A DNA stretch of 64,000 nucleotides, from the NCBI RefSeq assembly GCF_027257155.1, contig NZ_JAPWDU010000008.1:118949-182948 (forward strand). Reading direction: 5' to 3'. The DNA is from Cerasicoccus sp. TK19100. Lineage in GTDB: Bacteria; Verrucomicrobiota; Verrucomicrobiia; Opitutales; Cerasicoccaceae. Each line of letters opens with the position of its first letter. Position 1 is the stretch's first letter. The position numbers and the translations under genes are program-made. Below the pieces are notes generated by a model. It did no database searches, was not told the DNA's origin, and saw only the letters and a program-made list of their open reading frames with translations. Below, one piece after another: positions 52,513 to 60,550 of the stretch.

Positions 52513-55101
52513 ATGGCCGCCAAACACCCAATTCGGCGCTGGTTCTTGATCGCGTTTTTAATGCTGTTGGCGGCGTCGACGCTGGTGCGTTGGCAACTCC
52601 CGGCCGAGGGCGAACTCCTGCCCGAGCAGCAGCGCATAACGCTGCCCGAATACAACGATACACAACCCACAGGCCGCGACATCCAAATCGCCTACCGCGA
52701 CTTGCCAGCCAACGATTCCGATGCGCCGACAGTGGTCATCATCCACGGTAGCCCAATGGGCTCGCGGGCAATGGACCAGTTGATCAGCGAATTGCGAGGA
52801 AAGTATCGCCTTATCGTGCCCGACTTGCCCGGCTTCGGCGGATCGACGATCAACGTAGCCGACCACTCCGTTGAAGCCCACGCCTACAATGTGCGCGACC
52901 TGCTGACGATGCTCGACATCGAGCAGGCCCACGTCGTCGGCTACAGTCAGGGCGGCGGCGTGATTCTCCACCTGGCCGACCTCGCGCCCCAGCAGGTTGC
53001 CTCGCTCACCATGCTGTCCGCCATCGGTGTGCAGGAGCTGGAGTTGCTGGGCGACTACACGCTAAACCACGCGCTCTACTCCGCGCAGTGGCTCGGGCTC
53101 TGGTCGCTACAAAACTTTTTCCCGCACTTTGGCACCATGGATCATGGGCTGCTGAATGTTGCCTACGCGCGCAATTTCACCGACACCGACCAGCGCCCCC
53201 TCCGCGGCTTGCTCGAAAATTACGACGGCCCGATGCTGATTCTTCACGGCGAAAAGGACGCCATGGTCCCCTTTGCCGCGGCCACCGAACACGCCCGATT
53301 GGTGCCCCAAGCCTCGCTGCAAACCTTACCCGACGAGGGCCACATGATCCCCTTCACGCACGAGGCGTGGACAGCAAACCGCATTGGCGAATTCGTCGGC
53401 CAGGTCGAACGCGGCGAGGCAACCCTGCGCAACCAACTCAGCCCCGAGCAACTCGCCGCCGCCAAGGAAAACGCTCCGCCGCCCGCCCCCGCCCGTGGCG
53501 GCGCGCTCGTGTTTTACTTCGTCGTGCTGATCCTGGGTTCGTTTATTTCGGAAGACCTCTCTTGCATCGCTGCTGGTATCCTTGCCTCGCAGGGCGTGAT
53601 CGATTTCTGGTCGGCCACCATTGCGAGCTTGCTCGGCATCTTCCTCGGAGACGTCGGGCTCTACGCGCTGGGCCGCTGGCTCGGGCACCCGTCTCTCCAT
53701 CGCGCGCCGATGAAGTGGTTCCTCAAAGAGCAGGACCTCGAAGCCGCCGAAGAGTGGTTCAAGCGGCGCGGCCCGGCGTTGATTTTGCTCACGCGATTCA
53801 TTCCCGGCTCGCGGCTGCCCACCTATTTTGCTGCGGGCGTGCTGCGCGCGCCCTTTGGTCAATTTACGTTTTACCTGATGCTCGCGGCCGTCATCTGGAC
53901 TCCGATTCTTGTCGGCGCGTCGATGTTCCTCGGCCAACAGTTCCTCGACTTCTTTGGCCGTTTTGAAAAGTGGGCACCCCTGCTCTTCCTCGCGTTTATT
54001 TTCGGGATGCTTTGCATCACAAAGTTAATTACGCCCCTGATGACCTGGGAGGGCCGCCGCCTGATGCTCGGCAAATGGCGGCGCACGACACAGTGGGAGT
54101 TCTGGCCGTTCTGGGCCGTGTACCCACCGGTCATTGCTTACGTGCTTTTCAAGGGCGTGAAGCATCGTCGCCTGGCGCTCTTCACCGCCGTCAACCCAGC
54201 GATGCCGATGGGTGGCTTTGTCGAAGAATCCAAGGCCGACATCCTGCGCGGCCTCGCTGGCGCGGGCGATGTGATTGGCCGGTGGATCCTGCTCGCGCCA
54301 GCACCGCTCGAATCGCGGCTCGCTCAGTTCGAAGCATTTCTCAGCGACCAACAACTCACCTACCCCATCGCGCTCAAGCCCGACATCGGCCAGCGCGGCG
54401 AGGGCGTCAAGATCATCAAAGACCACGCCCAGGCCGGTGATTATTTAACGCGCTGTAAGCTGCCCGTCATTGCGCAAGAGTTCCTCCCCGGCCGGGAGTT
54501 CGGCGTGTTTTATTACCGCCTGCCCAACGAACAAACCGGCGTCACCTGGGGCATCACCGACAAACGATTCACGAGCGTAACCGGCGATGGCAAGCACTCA
54601 CTGCGCCACCTGATTCTTGCCGACGACAGGGCCGTCTGCATGGCACCACACTTTCTGAAGAAGCACATCAAGCACCTGAACGATGTCCCTGCCGAAGGCG
54701 AGCAATACACCGTCGCCGACCTCGGTACTCATTGCCGCGGCTCGCTGTTTCTCGATGGCTCCCACTTGATCACGCCCGCGCTCAGCACCGCGATCGACGA
54801 AGTAAGCCAGCACTACGAGGGCTTCTACTTTGGCCGCTACGACGTCCGCGCGGAAAACGAGGAAGCGCTGCAACGCGGCGAGTTTCGCGTTATCGAGCTT
54901 AACGGCGTTTCCTCCGAAGCCACCTGGATCTACGACCCGCAGCACTCCGTATTCTTCGGTTGGCAAACGCTCATCGCGCAGTGGCGCATTGCATTCCAAA
55001 TCGCTGAGCAAAATCGCCAAAACGGCACGTCCCCCGACAAAGCCCTCGATGTCATCCGCCTGATTCTGCGCCAGCGAGAGCGTGAAGTTTTCGAAGCATG
55101 A
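52513..55101 (+). CDS. Three-domain protein: alpha/beta hydrolase, DedA/VTT membrane domain, ATP-grasp-like domain
   Basis: 862 residues from ATG 52513; upstream in-frame starts lie inside the repeat and encode no sensible sequence. A membrane helix (about 9-24) precedes an alpha/beta-hydrolase domain (about 50-298) with Ser145 in GYSQGG, Asp249 in GEKDAM and His277 in EGHMIP. Residues 328-500 are a DedA/VTT domain with SEDLSCIAAGILASQG and RFIPGSRLPTYFAAG. A linker with another helix (about 531-546) is followed by an ATP-grasp-like domain (about 600-820): KPDIGQRGEGVKI, EFLPGREFGVFYY, FGRYDVRA and RVIELNGVSSE. The three activities on one chain suggest a membrane lipid or cell-wall precursor pathway. 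This is inferred; I know of no described example. Confidence 0.88.
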   Translation: MAAKHPIRRWFLIAFLMLLAASTLVRWQLPAEGELLPEQQRITLPEYNDTQPTGRDIQIAYRDLPANDSDAPTVVIIHGSPMGSRAMDQLISELRGKYRLIVPDLPGFGGSTINVADHSVEAHAYNVRDLLTMLDIEQAHVVGYSQGGGVILHLADLAPQQVASLTMLSAIGVQELELLGDYTLNHALYSAQWLGLWSLQNFFPHFGTMDHGLLNVAYARNFTDTDQRPLRGLLENYDGPMLILHGEKDAMVPFAAATEHARLVPQASLQTLPDEGHMIPFTHEAWTANRIGEFVGQVERGEATLRNQLSPEQLAAAKENAPPPAPARGGALVFYFVVLILGSFISEDLSCIAAGILASQGVIDFWSATIASLLGIFLGDVGLYALGRWLGHPSLHRAPMKWFLKEQDLEAAEEWFKRRGPALILLTRFIPGSRLPTYFAAGVLRAPFGQFTFYLMLAAVIWTPILVGASMFLGQQFLDFFGRFEKWAPLLFLAFIFGMLCITKLITPLMTWEGRRLMLGKWRRTTQWEFWPFWAVYPPVIAYVLFKGVKHRRLALFTAVNPAMPMGGFVEESKADILRGLAGAGDVIGRWILLAPAPLESRLAQFEAFLSDQQLTYPIALKPDIGQRGEGVKIIKDHAQAGDYLTRCKLPVIAQEFLPGREFGVFYYRLPNEQTGVTWGITDKRFTSVTGDGKHSLRHLILADDRAVCMAPHFLKKHIKHLNDVPAEGEQYTVADLGTHCRGSLFLDGSHLITPALSTAIDEVSQHYEGFYFGRYDVRAENEEALQRGEFRVIELNGVSSEATWIYDPQHSVFFGWQTLIAQWRIAFQIAEQNRQNGTSPDKALDVIRLILRQREREVFEA

Positions 55102-55188
55102 AGTAAAAATTATACCCTCACCTTTAATCATAAATCAAAGCACTAAACATCTTGCAGTATAGACATCGTCCCGTTCAATGGGCGCGAA

Positions 55189-55581
55189 ATGAAAATCGTC
55201 AATGCACTGCTGGTTATCATACTCTTGGCTTTTGCGGGCTTCCTCGTGTTTGGGAGCAACGACAACCGGCCAAGACAAGTAATACTGTCTGTCTTGCCCT
55301 TTGATATGGTTCCGCAGCGCTGGGCGATCATGGATAAACGCATCTTTCCGCCCAGGACATATAAGGTCAACGGAGGCTTGGTCCAAAGTAAGCAACAGTA
55401 TCATCTCATCTGCCTTGGCGAAGCGACTCGCGAGACATACTCGTTCATCGTGCCCGAGCAGGTGTATTTCGAAATTCAGCGCGGTCACATCTTCGGCCAT
55501 GAAGATGTCAGGCAGTGGTATCGCATTCAGGGTGCGCCCGAGATACCCGTGCTCCACTTCAACGCAACGGAACACTCCTAG
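55189..55581 (+). CDS. Small membrane-anchored protein, unknown function
   Basis: 130 residues with an N-terminal hydrophobic anchor (NALLVIILLAFAGFLVFGS) and a mature part without known motif. The plus-strand frame is preferred to an overlapping minus frame because of this anchor. The mature part contains RTYKVNGGLVQSKQQYHLICLGEATRETYSF and ends with FNATEHS. It may be transcribed with the preceding fusion gene, 87 bases upstream, but no link is proven. Confidence 0.55.
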   Translation: MKIVNALLVIILLAFAGFLVFGSNDNRPRQVILSVLPFDMVPQRWAIMDKRIFPPRTYKVNGGLVQSKQQYHLICLGEATRETYSFIVPEQVYFEIQRGHIFGHEDVRQWYRIQGAPEIPVLHFNATEHS

Positions 55582-55896
55582 CAGCTCAATCCAACTCAAG
55601 AAATCCGGCAAGCCACATTGAGTTACCAGAGCTCCCCAAACTTGATGCCCGGGGCCTTGGCCAGATACTTACCCATTGATACTAGCGCACAATTCGCCAG
55701 CATCAACGGCGCACAGATTCACTACGAATGTGAAAGTGCCCCCCTAGCCATACTCGGTATCTCAGAACGAAGAGAAAAGTTCTGGTGTGCTTGACGTGTA
55801 GTCCCCGTGGACAAGGGTTCGGACAATCGACTGCGAGATTTGCGGCGTTGGGACCACTGCATGTTAGCGGTTAGAGATACCGATGAAAAAACGACG
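55582..55896. other. Interval with a short possible hydrolase fragment
   Basis: About 315 bases between a small membrane protein and a beta-helix lipoprotein gene. A 49-codon frame starting at ATG 55645 and ending at 55794 reads FASINGAQIHYECESAPLAIL, like the start of an alpha/beta hydrolase (INGxxIHYE), then degrades and stops. It may be a decayed gene remnant. No RNA gene or strong hairpin is seen. Confidence 0.4.
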
Positions 55897-57762
55897 CTAT
55901 TCGCCAGCGCGTGGGCGCGGGATCGTCGGCATTGGCTGGCCGTAGGGCAGCGCGCCGGCATCCGGTCGTAACGCTGGATTGGCGATGTCCGCTTCGAAGC
56001 CGGGCAAGTCCCGACCAAAGACACTCTTGAGGTCGATGCCCGCACCGCGAGCCGGGCTTTGCTCAGTCAAGGCGAGGTCCAGCGGCTCCAGTGAGACGAA
56101 CGGCAACTGGTCGTCTTCCACCCAGCGGCTGTGGACATCCATGGAAAGCTTTTCGGCCAAGGCCTTGGAAGCATCCCACGAAGAGCTGTCGGGCTGGCGC
56201 ACAAAGACATTGTAATCGCCGGTCCAGTTGGGGTCGACGGACTCGCCCGTGTTGCCCCACCAGCGCCCGGCGTAAAACAGGTTATTATAGACGTGGTAAT
56301 TGGGCGTGCCGATGCCGCGCACCTTGTTGCTCATGATCGCGGTCCGGGCGGTGCTGGTGTTGTGGTAAATGTAAACCTCGGCCGGGTTCAGCTCCAGCTC
56401 GCCGTAGAAACGGATGTCCTCGCGATTGTCGGCAAAGAGATTACGATACAGATAAAGCGGGCCGACATCGATCACCTTAACGCGCAAGGCGCAGCGCGAA
56501 CGCAAGACGAGGTTGTCATGCCACTGGCCGTTGATCTCCGCGCTGTTGGGCTCCAGCGAATCGTCGTTCATGTCCTCGATCAGGTTGTGGTGGATGTTCA
56601 GGTTTTGGTTGTACTGCGTCCAGCCCATGCGCTCCTCGGCCGTTGAGCGCCAGTGGTCCCAACCGGTGCTGCTGATGCCATCCCATTGATCGTGAATGTG
56701 GTTATCGTGAATCTCGTGCCCGCCGAGAGTCTGGTCGATCATGACGCCCCGCATGTCATACCAGCCACCCCGCTTGTGCGCGGTCCAGGTCTCCCAGGAA
56801 TTTTCTTTGGGCAGGTAGTTGCTGTAGGGGTTTTGAAAAATCTCACAGTAGCGCACGGTGCAGTCGCGGCTCCCATGCCCGAAGCGCACGCCATCGCGAG
56901 TTGGCCCGATGCGGCATCCGTCCACGACCACGTGGCTGGCGTTGACCACCCCCACGCCCAGCGGCGTATTGCGAATCTCGAAACCACTGATCTCCACATA
57001 GGACGCGCCACTCACCTTAACCGCTGGCTCGTTGGGCGAGAAGGTAAACGTCGCCTCTGCCGGGTTCGCCTGGTCCTTCAATCGCACGTAAAAGCGGTCC
57101 CCATCGGTCAGGTAAAAGCCCAGGCCATTGATACCATCCCAGGTCGCGCCGCGTCCCTTCGCGTTGATGCCTTCCCGGAAAATCGTGGTCCACTGCCACT
57201 CAGGTTTGGCACCGCTCTTGGCGGTGACGCGCTGTTGATTGAGCAGAGTAAAAAACTGGCCATCCACCGTAACGCAACGCGGGTCAAAAGGCATGCGCGT
57301 TAGCCAGACTCCCGGGCCAATATCAGCGGCTTCCTCCCACTTCACGTCGACTGGAACGCTGCCATCAATCACGGCACCGGCTTCGCCCACGATCCGGATC
57401 GGCTGCTCGACAGTTCCGCCTTCGCTGATGACCAACCGCTCGCGGTAAACGCCCGGCTGCACGCGAATCTCTCCACCGGCCTTCACGCGATCGATGGCTG
57501 CCTGGATCGTGGCCAATGGCGCATCCTTGGCACCGGTCGCCGCATCGTCGCCGTCGTTTGACACGTAAAGGATCTGCGTGGCAACGGGTGCCTTTGCGGA
57601 CTCAATGGTCGCGGACTGGGACGGTGTTTCACTCGCGCCCGATTGGTCTGCGGCGCTGCCATTTTGCCGATCGCCGCAACCAGCGATAAAGCAACTACCG
57701 AGCAGCGCAAGCAGCCCGAACATCAGGCGTGAGCCCGCTCGATACGAGGAGGCGGAGTTCAT
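55897..57762 (-). CDS. Right-handed beta-helix lipoprotein (DUF1565-type)
   Basis: 621 residues from ATG 57762 (MNSASSYRAGSRLMFGLLAL); the frame extends 68 codons upstream without homology-like sequence. The leader ends CFIAGC, a lipobox, so it is a lipoprotein. The first domain, DGDDAATGAKDAPLATIQAAIDRVKAGGEIRVQPG, is the DUF1565 start typical of parallel beta-helix polysaccharide lyases and hydrolases. The following region has many NxHD- and RxCxI-type turns of a beta helix. No catalytic residues are identified. It may act on an extracellular polysaccharide. Confidence 0.85.
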   Translation of the reverse strand: MNSASSYRAGSRLMFGLLALLGSCFIAGCGDRQNGSAADQSGASETPSQSATIESAKAPVATQILYVSNDGDDAATGAKDAPLATIQAAIDRVKAGGEIRVQPGVYRERLVISEGGTVEQPIRIVGEAGAVIDGSVPVDVKWEEAADIGPGVWLTRMPFDPRCVTVDGQFFTLLNQQRVTAKSGAKPEWQWTTIFREGINAKGRGATWDGINGLGFYLTDGDRFYVRLKDQANPAEATFTFSPNEPAVKVSGASYVEISGFEIRNTPLGVGVVNASHVVVDGCRIGPTRDGVRFGHGSRDCTVRYCEIFQNPYSNYLPKENSWETWTAHKRGGWYDMRGVMIDQTLGGHEIHDNHIHDQWDGISSTGWDHWRSTAEERMGWTQYNQNLNIHHNLIEDMNDDSLEPNSAEINGQWHDNLVLRSRCALRVKVIDVGPLYLYRNLFADNREDIRFYGELELNPAEVYIYHNTSTARTAIMSNKVRGIGTPNYHVYNNLFYAGRWWGNTGESVDPNWTGDYNVFVRQPDSSSWDASKALAEKLSMDVHSRWVEDDQLPFVSLEPLDLALTEQSPARGAGIDLKSVFGRDLPGFEADIANPALRPDAGALPYGQPMPTIPRPRAGE

Positions 57763-58065
57763 TGAACAAACGGTATTCGGAGTTTTTTGCACGGTTAAAT
57801 GGAATTGGGGGCGATCAGGGATTTCGACAAACACGGTGCAGTGACGACGCATGGTTTTAACACCTCGCCGCCGCCCCGGCAAGCAATCGAAACTCCAGTA
57901 AATGGAGAACGCCGCCTCCGGTAAAGCAATCTGCAACCAAGCCCATCGCCCCAGATAGTTAACCATTTAAACCAGTAAGCTATTTTCATCACCCGTGCGC
58001 ATTGCCCCACCCTTCTCACTTGCCAGCGGCGGCGAGGGCTGCTTCGCTTGGTCGATTAGACACCC
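57763..58065. other. Interval upstream of the beta-helix lipoprotein and rlmN
   Basis: About 300 bases between divergent genes. The 68 extra codons in the lipoprotein frame (57763-57966) have no signal-peptide character and are probably leader or promoter region. No RNA gene or repeat is seen. Confidence 0.4.
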
Positions 58066-59199
58066 ATGAAATACACGCCCGAGAAACCATTCATTTACGG
58101 AGAGACGCTGGAGTCGCTGCGCGAGCGATTGGCGGCCAATGGTGAGAAGCCATTTCGCGCCGGGCAGATCATGGACTGGCTCTACAAGAAGCGCGCCAGC
58201 TCACCCGAGGACATGACTAACCTCAGCAAACCACTGCGCGCCTGGCTGACCGACACTTTTGAATTTGCCCCCGCCACGCCCGTGCTCGACAAGCGCTCGG
58301 GCGACGTGACGGATAAGCTACTCCTCCAACTTGGTGACCGTTCGCTGATCGAAACCGTGATCATCCGCGCGCCGCAAAAAGGCGTCGGGCAGGACAAGTC
58401 CCGCAAAACGATCTGCATCAGCACGCAGGTTGGCTGCGCGTATGGTTGTAAGTTTTGCGCGAGCGGCCTGGCCGGCTGGAAGCGGGATTTGCACGCGGGC
58501 GAGATCGTGGCGCAGCTGATCGAAGTCTGCCGCCGCGAAGACCCCAACACGCCGCGCGCGAGTGAAGAGCTGGCCAGCTTTGACAACCTCGTCGTGATGG
58601 GCATGGGCGAGCCGCTCGCCAATTACGAGGCGCTCATGCGCGCGCTGACGATCCTCAATGCCGACTGGGGGCTCAACTTCGGCGCGCGCCGCATCACGAT
58701 TTCCACCTCTGGCCTGGTCCCGCGCATCTATGACCTTGCCGAAGAGACGATGGGCTTCCGCCTCGCTCTGTCCCTGCATGGCGCAACGGATGAGGTCCGC
58801 GAGCAGATCATGCCCGTCAACCGCAAGTGGCCGCTCAAGGAATTGCTCCCCGCCGCCAAAGCTTTTTCCGAAAAGCACGGCCGGATGATCACACTGGAAT
58901 TCATCCTGATCCAGGACATCAATGACTCACTCGACCAAGCCCGTGAACTCGCCAAGATCGCCCGCGACCTGCACGCCCACGTCAACCTGATCCCCTACAA
59001 CACCGTGCAGGGCCTGGACTGGATTCGCCCCAGCATCGACCAGCAGGAGGCCTTCGTGCAAATTCTTCACGACGCCGGTGTCTCAGCCACGCTTCGCCGC
59101 GAAAAAGGCCACGACATCAACGCGGCCTGTGGCCAGCTCCGCCTCCAGGAAGAGCGCGAACGCGGCCAGATCGAGCCCGTGCCCGCAAAGGCCCGCTAG
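58066..59199 (+). CDS. rlmN: 23S rRNA (adenine2503-C2)-methyltransferase RlmN
   Basis: 377 residues, normal length. The radical-SAM motif CxxxCxxC is in TQVGCAYGCKFCASG. GMGEPLANYEALMRAL, ARRITISTSGLVPRI and FRLALSLHGATDEVR are family signatures, and the C-terminal TLRREKGHDINAACGQL holds the substrate cysteine. The enzyme methylates A2503 of 23S rRNA and A37 of some tRNAs. Its TAG stop overlaps the stop of the convergent gene in the sequence CTAG. Confidence 0.97.
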   Translation: MKYTPEKPFIYGETLESLRERLAANGEKPFRAGQIMDWLYKKRASSPEDMTNLSKPLRAWLTDTFEFAPATPVLDKRSGDVTDKLLLQLGDRSLIETVIIRAPQKGVGQDKSRKTICISTQVGCAYGCKFCASGLAGWKRDLHAGEIVAQLIEVCRREDPNTPRASEELASFDNLVVMGMGEPLANYEALMRALTILNADWGLNFGARRITISTSGLVPRIYDLAEETMGFRLALSLHGATDEVREQIMPVNRKWPLKELLPAAKAFSEKHGRMITLEFILIQDINDSLDQARELAKIARDLHAHVNLIPYNTVQGLDWIRPSIDQQEAFVQILHDAGVSATLRREKGHDINAACGQLRLQEERERGQIEPVPAKAR

Positions 59200-59933
59200 C
59201 GGATAGAAAAAGTGCCTCCAAAGTCGCGCGCTAGCTCTTGAAGAGAAGAGGAGTGGACACCTTTACCGTAGTGGACCACGTGTACCACCAGCGGATTTTC
59301 ACCATTGTTCGGCGTCAGGTTTTTCATTCGCTTCAGCATGTGAGAACGCTGGCCTAAGCCCACTGTCGTGATCAATACGATATGCTCGGCTCCGTCTTTA
59401 ACCGCTTTATTGTAAGCATTCATGTCGTCACTGAAGCCAAATCGATTACGCTCAATCCATTGCAGGGCGGCCTCTTGGTCTTCATCAGAGTGAGGCCTTA
59501 ATCCTTTCCAGAGCGGCTTGGAGTTATTTAAGTCTGCATAGAGATTAAACTCAACGACGTCATCCATACTATCGAAGCAGCGCCTCATATCGTCACGCAA
59601 CTGATCGCGCTTGATCGGCTCAAAATCTCCACAAAAGATAAAGGCGAACTTATGTCCACGAATCGTGTGTCCGCCAACCCGCACGCTGGCAAAGCTTCGG
59701 TCATACTCCATGCGCCATTCTTTCAGATAGGTCTGATCATCTTCACTGAATCGATCAACCGGCACTTTAAAGGTGCGATTATCCTCCAGGCGAATCGTTA
59801 CTTCGCCGCTTTGCTGGTCATAGTTCACCACACTCGCCTTCAGCGTTTTGCCATCCGTGCTGGTAAACTCGCGCAGATCGCTTGCAGCCAAACTGGAGGC
59901 AAACAAAAGGAAGATAGTCAGTGCTCTAAGCAT
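59196..59933 (-). CDS. Secreted protein with SHD1-like and vWA-like regions
   Basis: 245 residues with a signal peptide (MLRALTIFLLFASSLAASD). Residues 20-75 match the SHD1/SLA1 homology domain of Planctomycetes/Verrucomicrobia proteins (REFTSTDGKTLKASVVNY, FKVPVDRFSEDDQTYL). Residues 85-245 resemble a von Willebrand factor A fold: FAFIFCGDFEPIKRDQLRDDMRRCFDSM is the metal-site strand but without the DxSxS motif, and AEHIVLITTVGLG fits a later strand. It is probably a non-metal vWA-like protein; the function is unknown. It is convergent with rlmN. Confidence 0.7.
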   Translation of the reverse strand: MLRALTIFLLFASSLAASDLREFTSTDGKTLKASVVNYDQQSGEVTIRLEDNRTFKVPVDRFSEDDQTYLKEWRMEYDRSFASVRVGGHTIRGHKFAFIFCGDFEPIKRDQLRDDMRRCFDSMDDVVEFNLYADLNNSKPLWKGLRPHSDEDQEAALQWIERNRFGFSDDMNAYNKAVKDGAEHIVLITTVGLGQRSHMLKRMKNLTPNNGENPLVVHVVHYGKGVHSSSLQELARDFGGTFSIR

Positions 59934-60013
59934 GAACTACCGTAAGACAGTCAGATGCTCAGCATCAAGCAATTCCTCATACTAAAAATCAGCAACAAAC
60001 AAACGGCAAAAGC

Positions 60014-60433
60014 TTAAACCGAGCCTTCCTTCACCGCAAACTTGCCCGAGCCGGTGAACACCAAACCCAGCGAAACCGCGGCCAGCACGATTGGGTAACC
60101 GGCTTCCTTGATGATGTCTCCGCCGCCGTTTATTTTAACAGCCGCGGCAACCACCATCGTAAAAAAGAGGAAGAAGGAGGAGATGCGCGTGCACACGCCA
60201 AGAATAATCAGCAGCCCGCCAACCAGCTCTGCCGTGGCCGCCATGCCGCCCCACAACAAGGGTGCGAAATCAATGCCGAAGATCGCCATACTGGAACCGA
60301 CGCCTTTCAGGCTTTCCGCGCCACCGGCAAACTTCGGGATGCCCGCCGCGATAAAGATGATGCCGGCTGCCAGCCGGATGATCAGCAAGCCGATGTTGGG
60401 GTTGTTGACCAATTGTGTGAGCTTTTGCTTCAT
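60014..60433 (-). CDS. DoxX-family membrane protein
   Basis: 139 residues with four helices. IGLLIIRLAAGIIFIAAGIPKFAGG, GLLIILGVCTRISSFFLFFTMVVAAAVKI and VLAAVSLGLVFTGSGKFAV are the DoxX pattern. DoxX proteins are membrane subunits associated with oxidoreductases; no partner is adjacent. It lies between the SHD1 protein and GH63 genes. Confidence 0.9.
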   Translation of the reverse strand: MKQKLTQLVNNPNIGLLIIRLAAGIIFIAAGIPKFAGGAESLKGVGSSMAIFGIDFAPLLWGGMAATAELVGGLLIILGVCTRISSFFLFFTMVVAAAVKINGGGDIIKEAGYPIVLAAVSLGLVFTGSGKFAVKEGSV

Positions 60434-60550
60434 GCCCGCAATGTGAGCGCGGCGCTGGAAAAAGTCGAGTGTTCGATTCGCGATTTCAACGCCCAGCGAT
60501 CGCGAGTCTACGCGGCTTTATCCACTTAGACCCGCGCCCAACGCGCGCCG

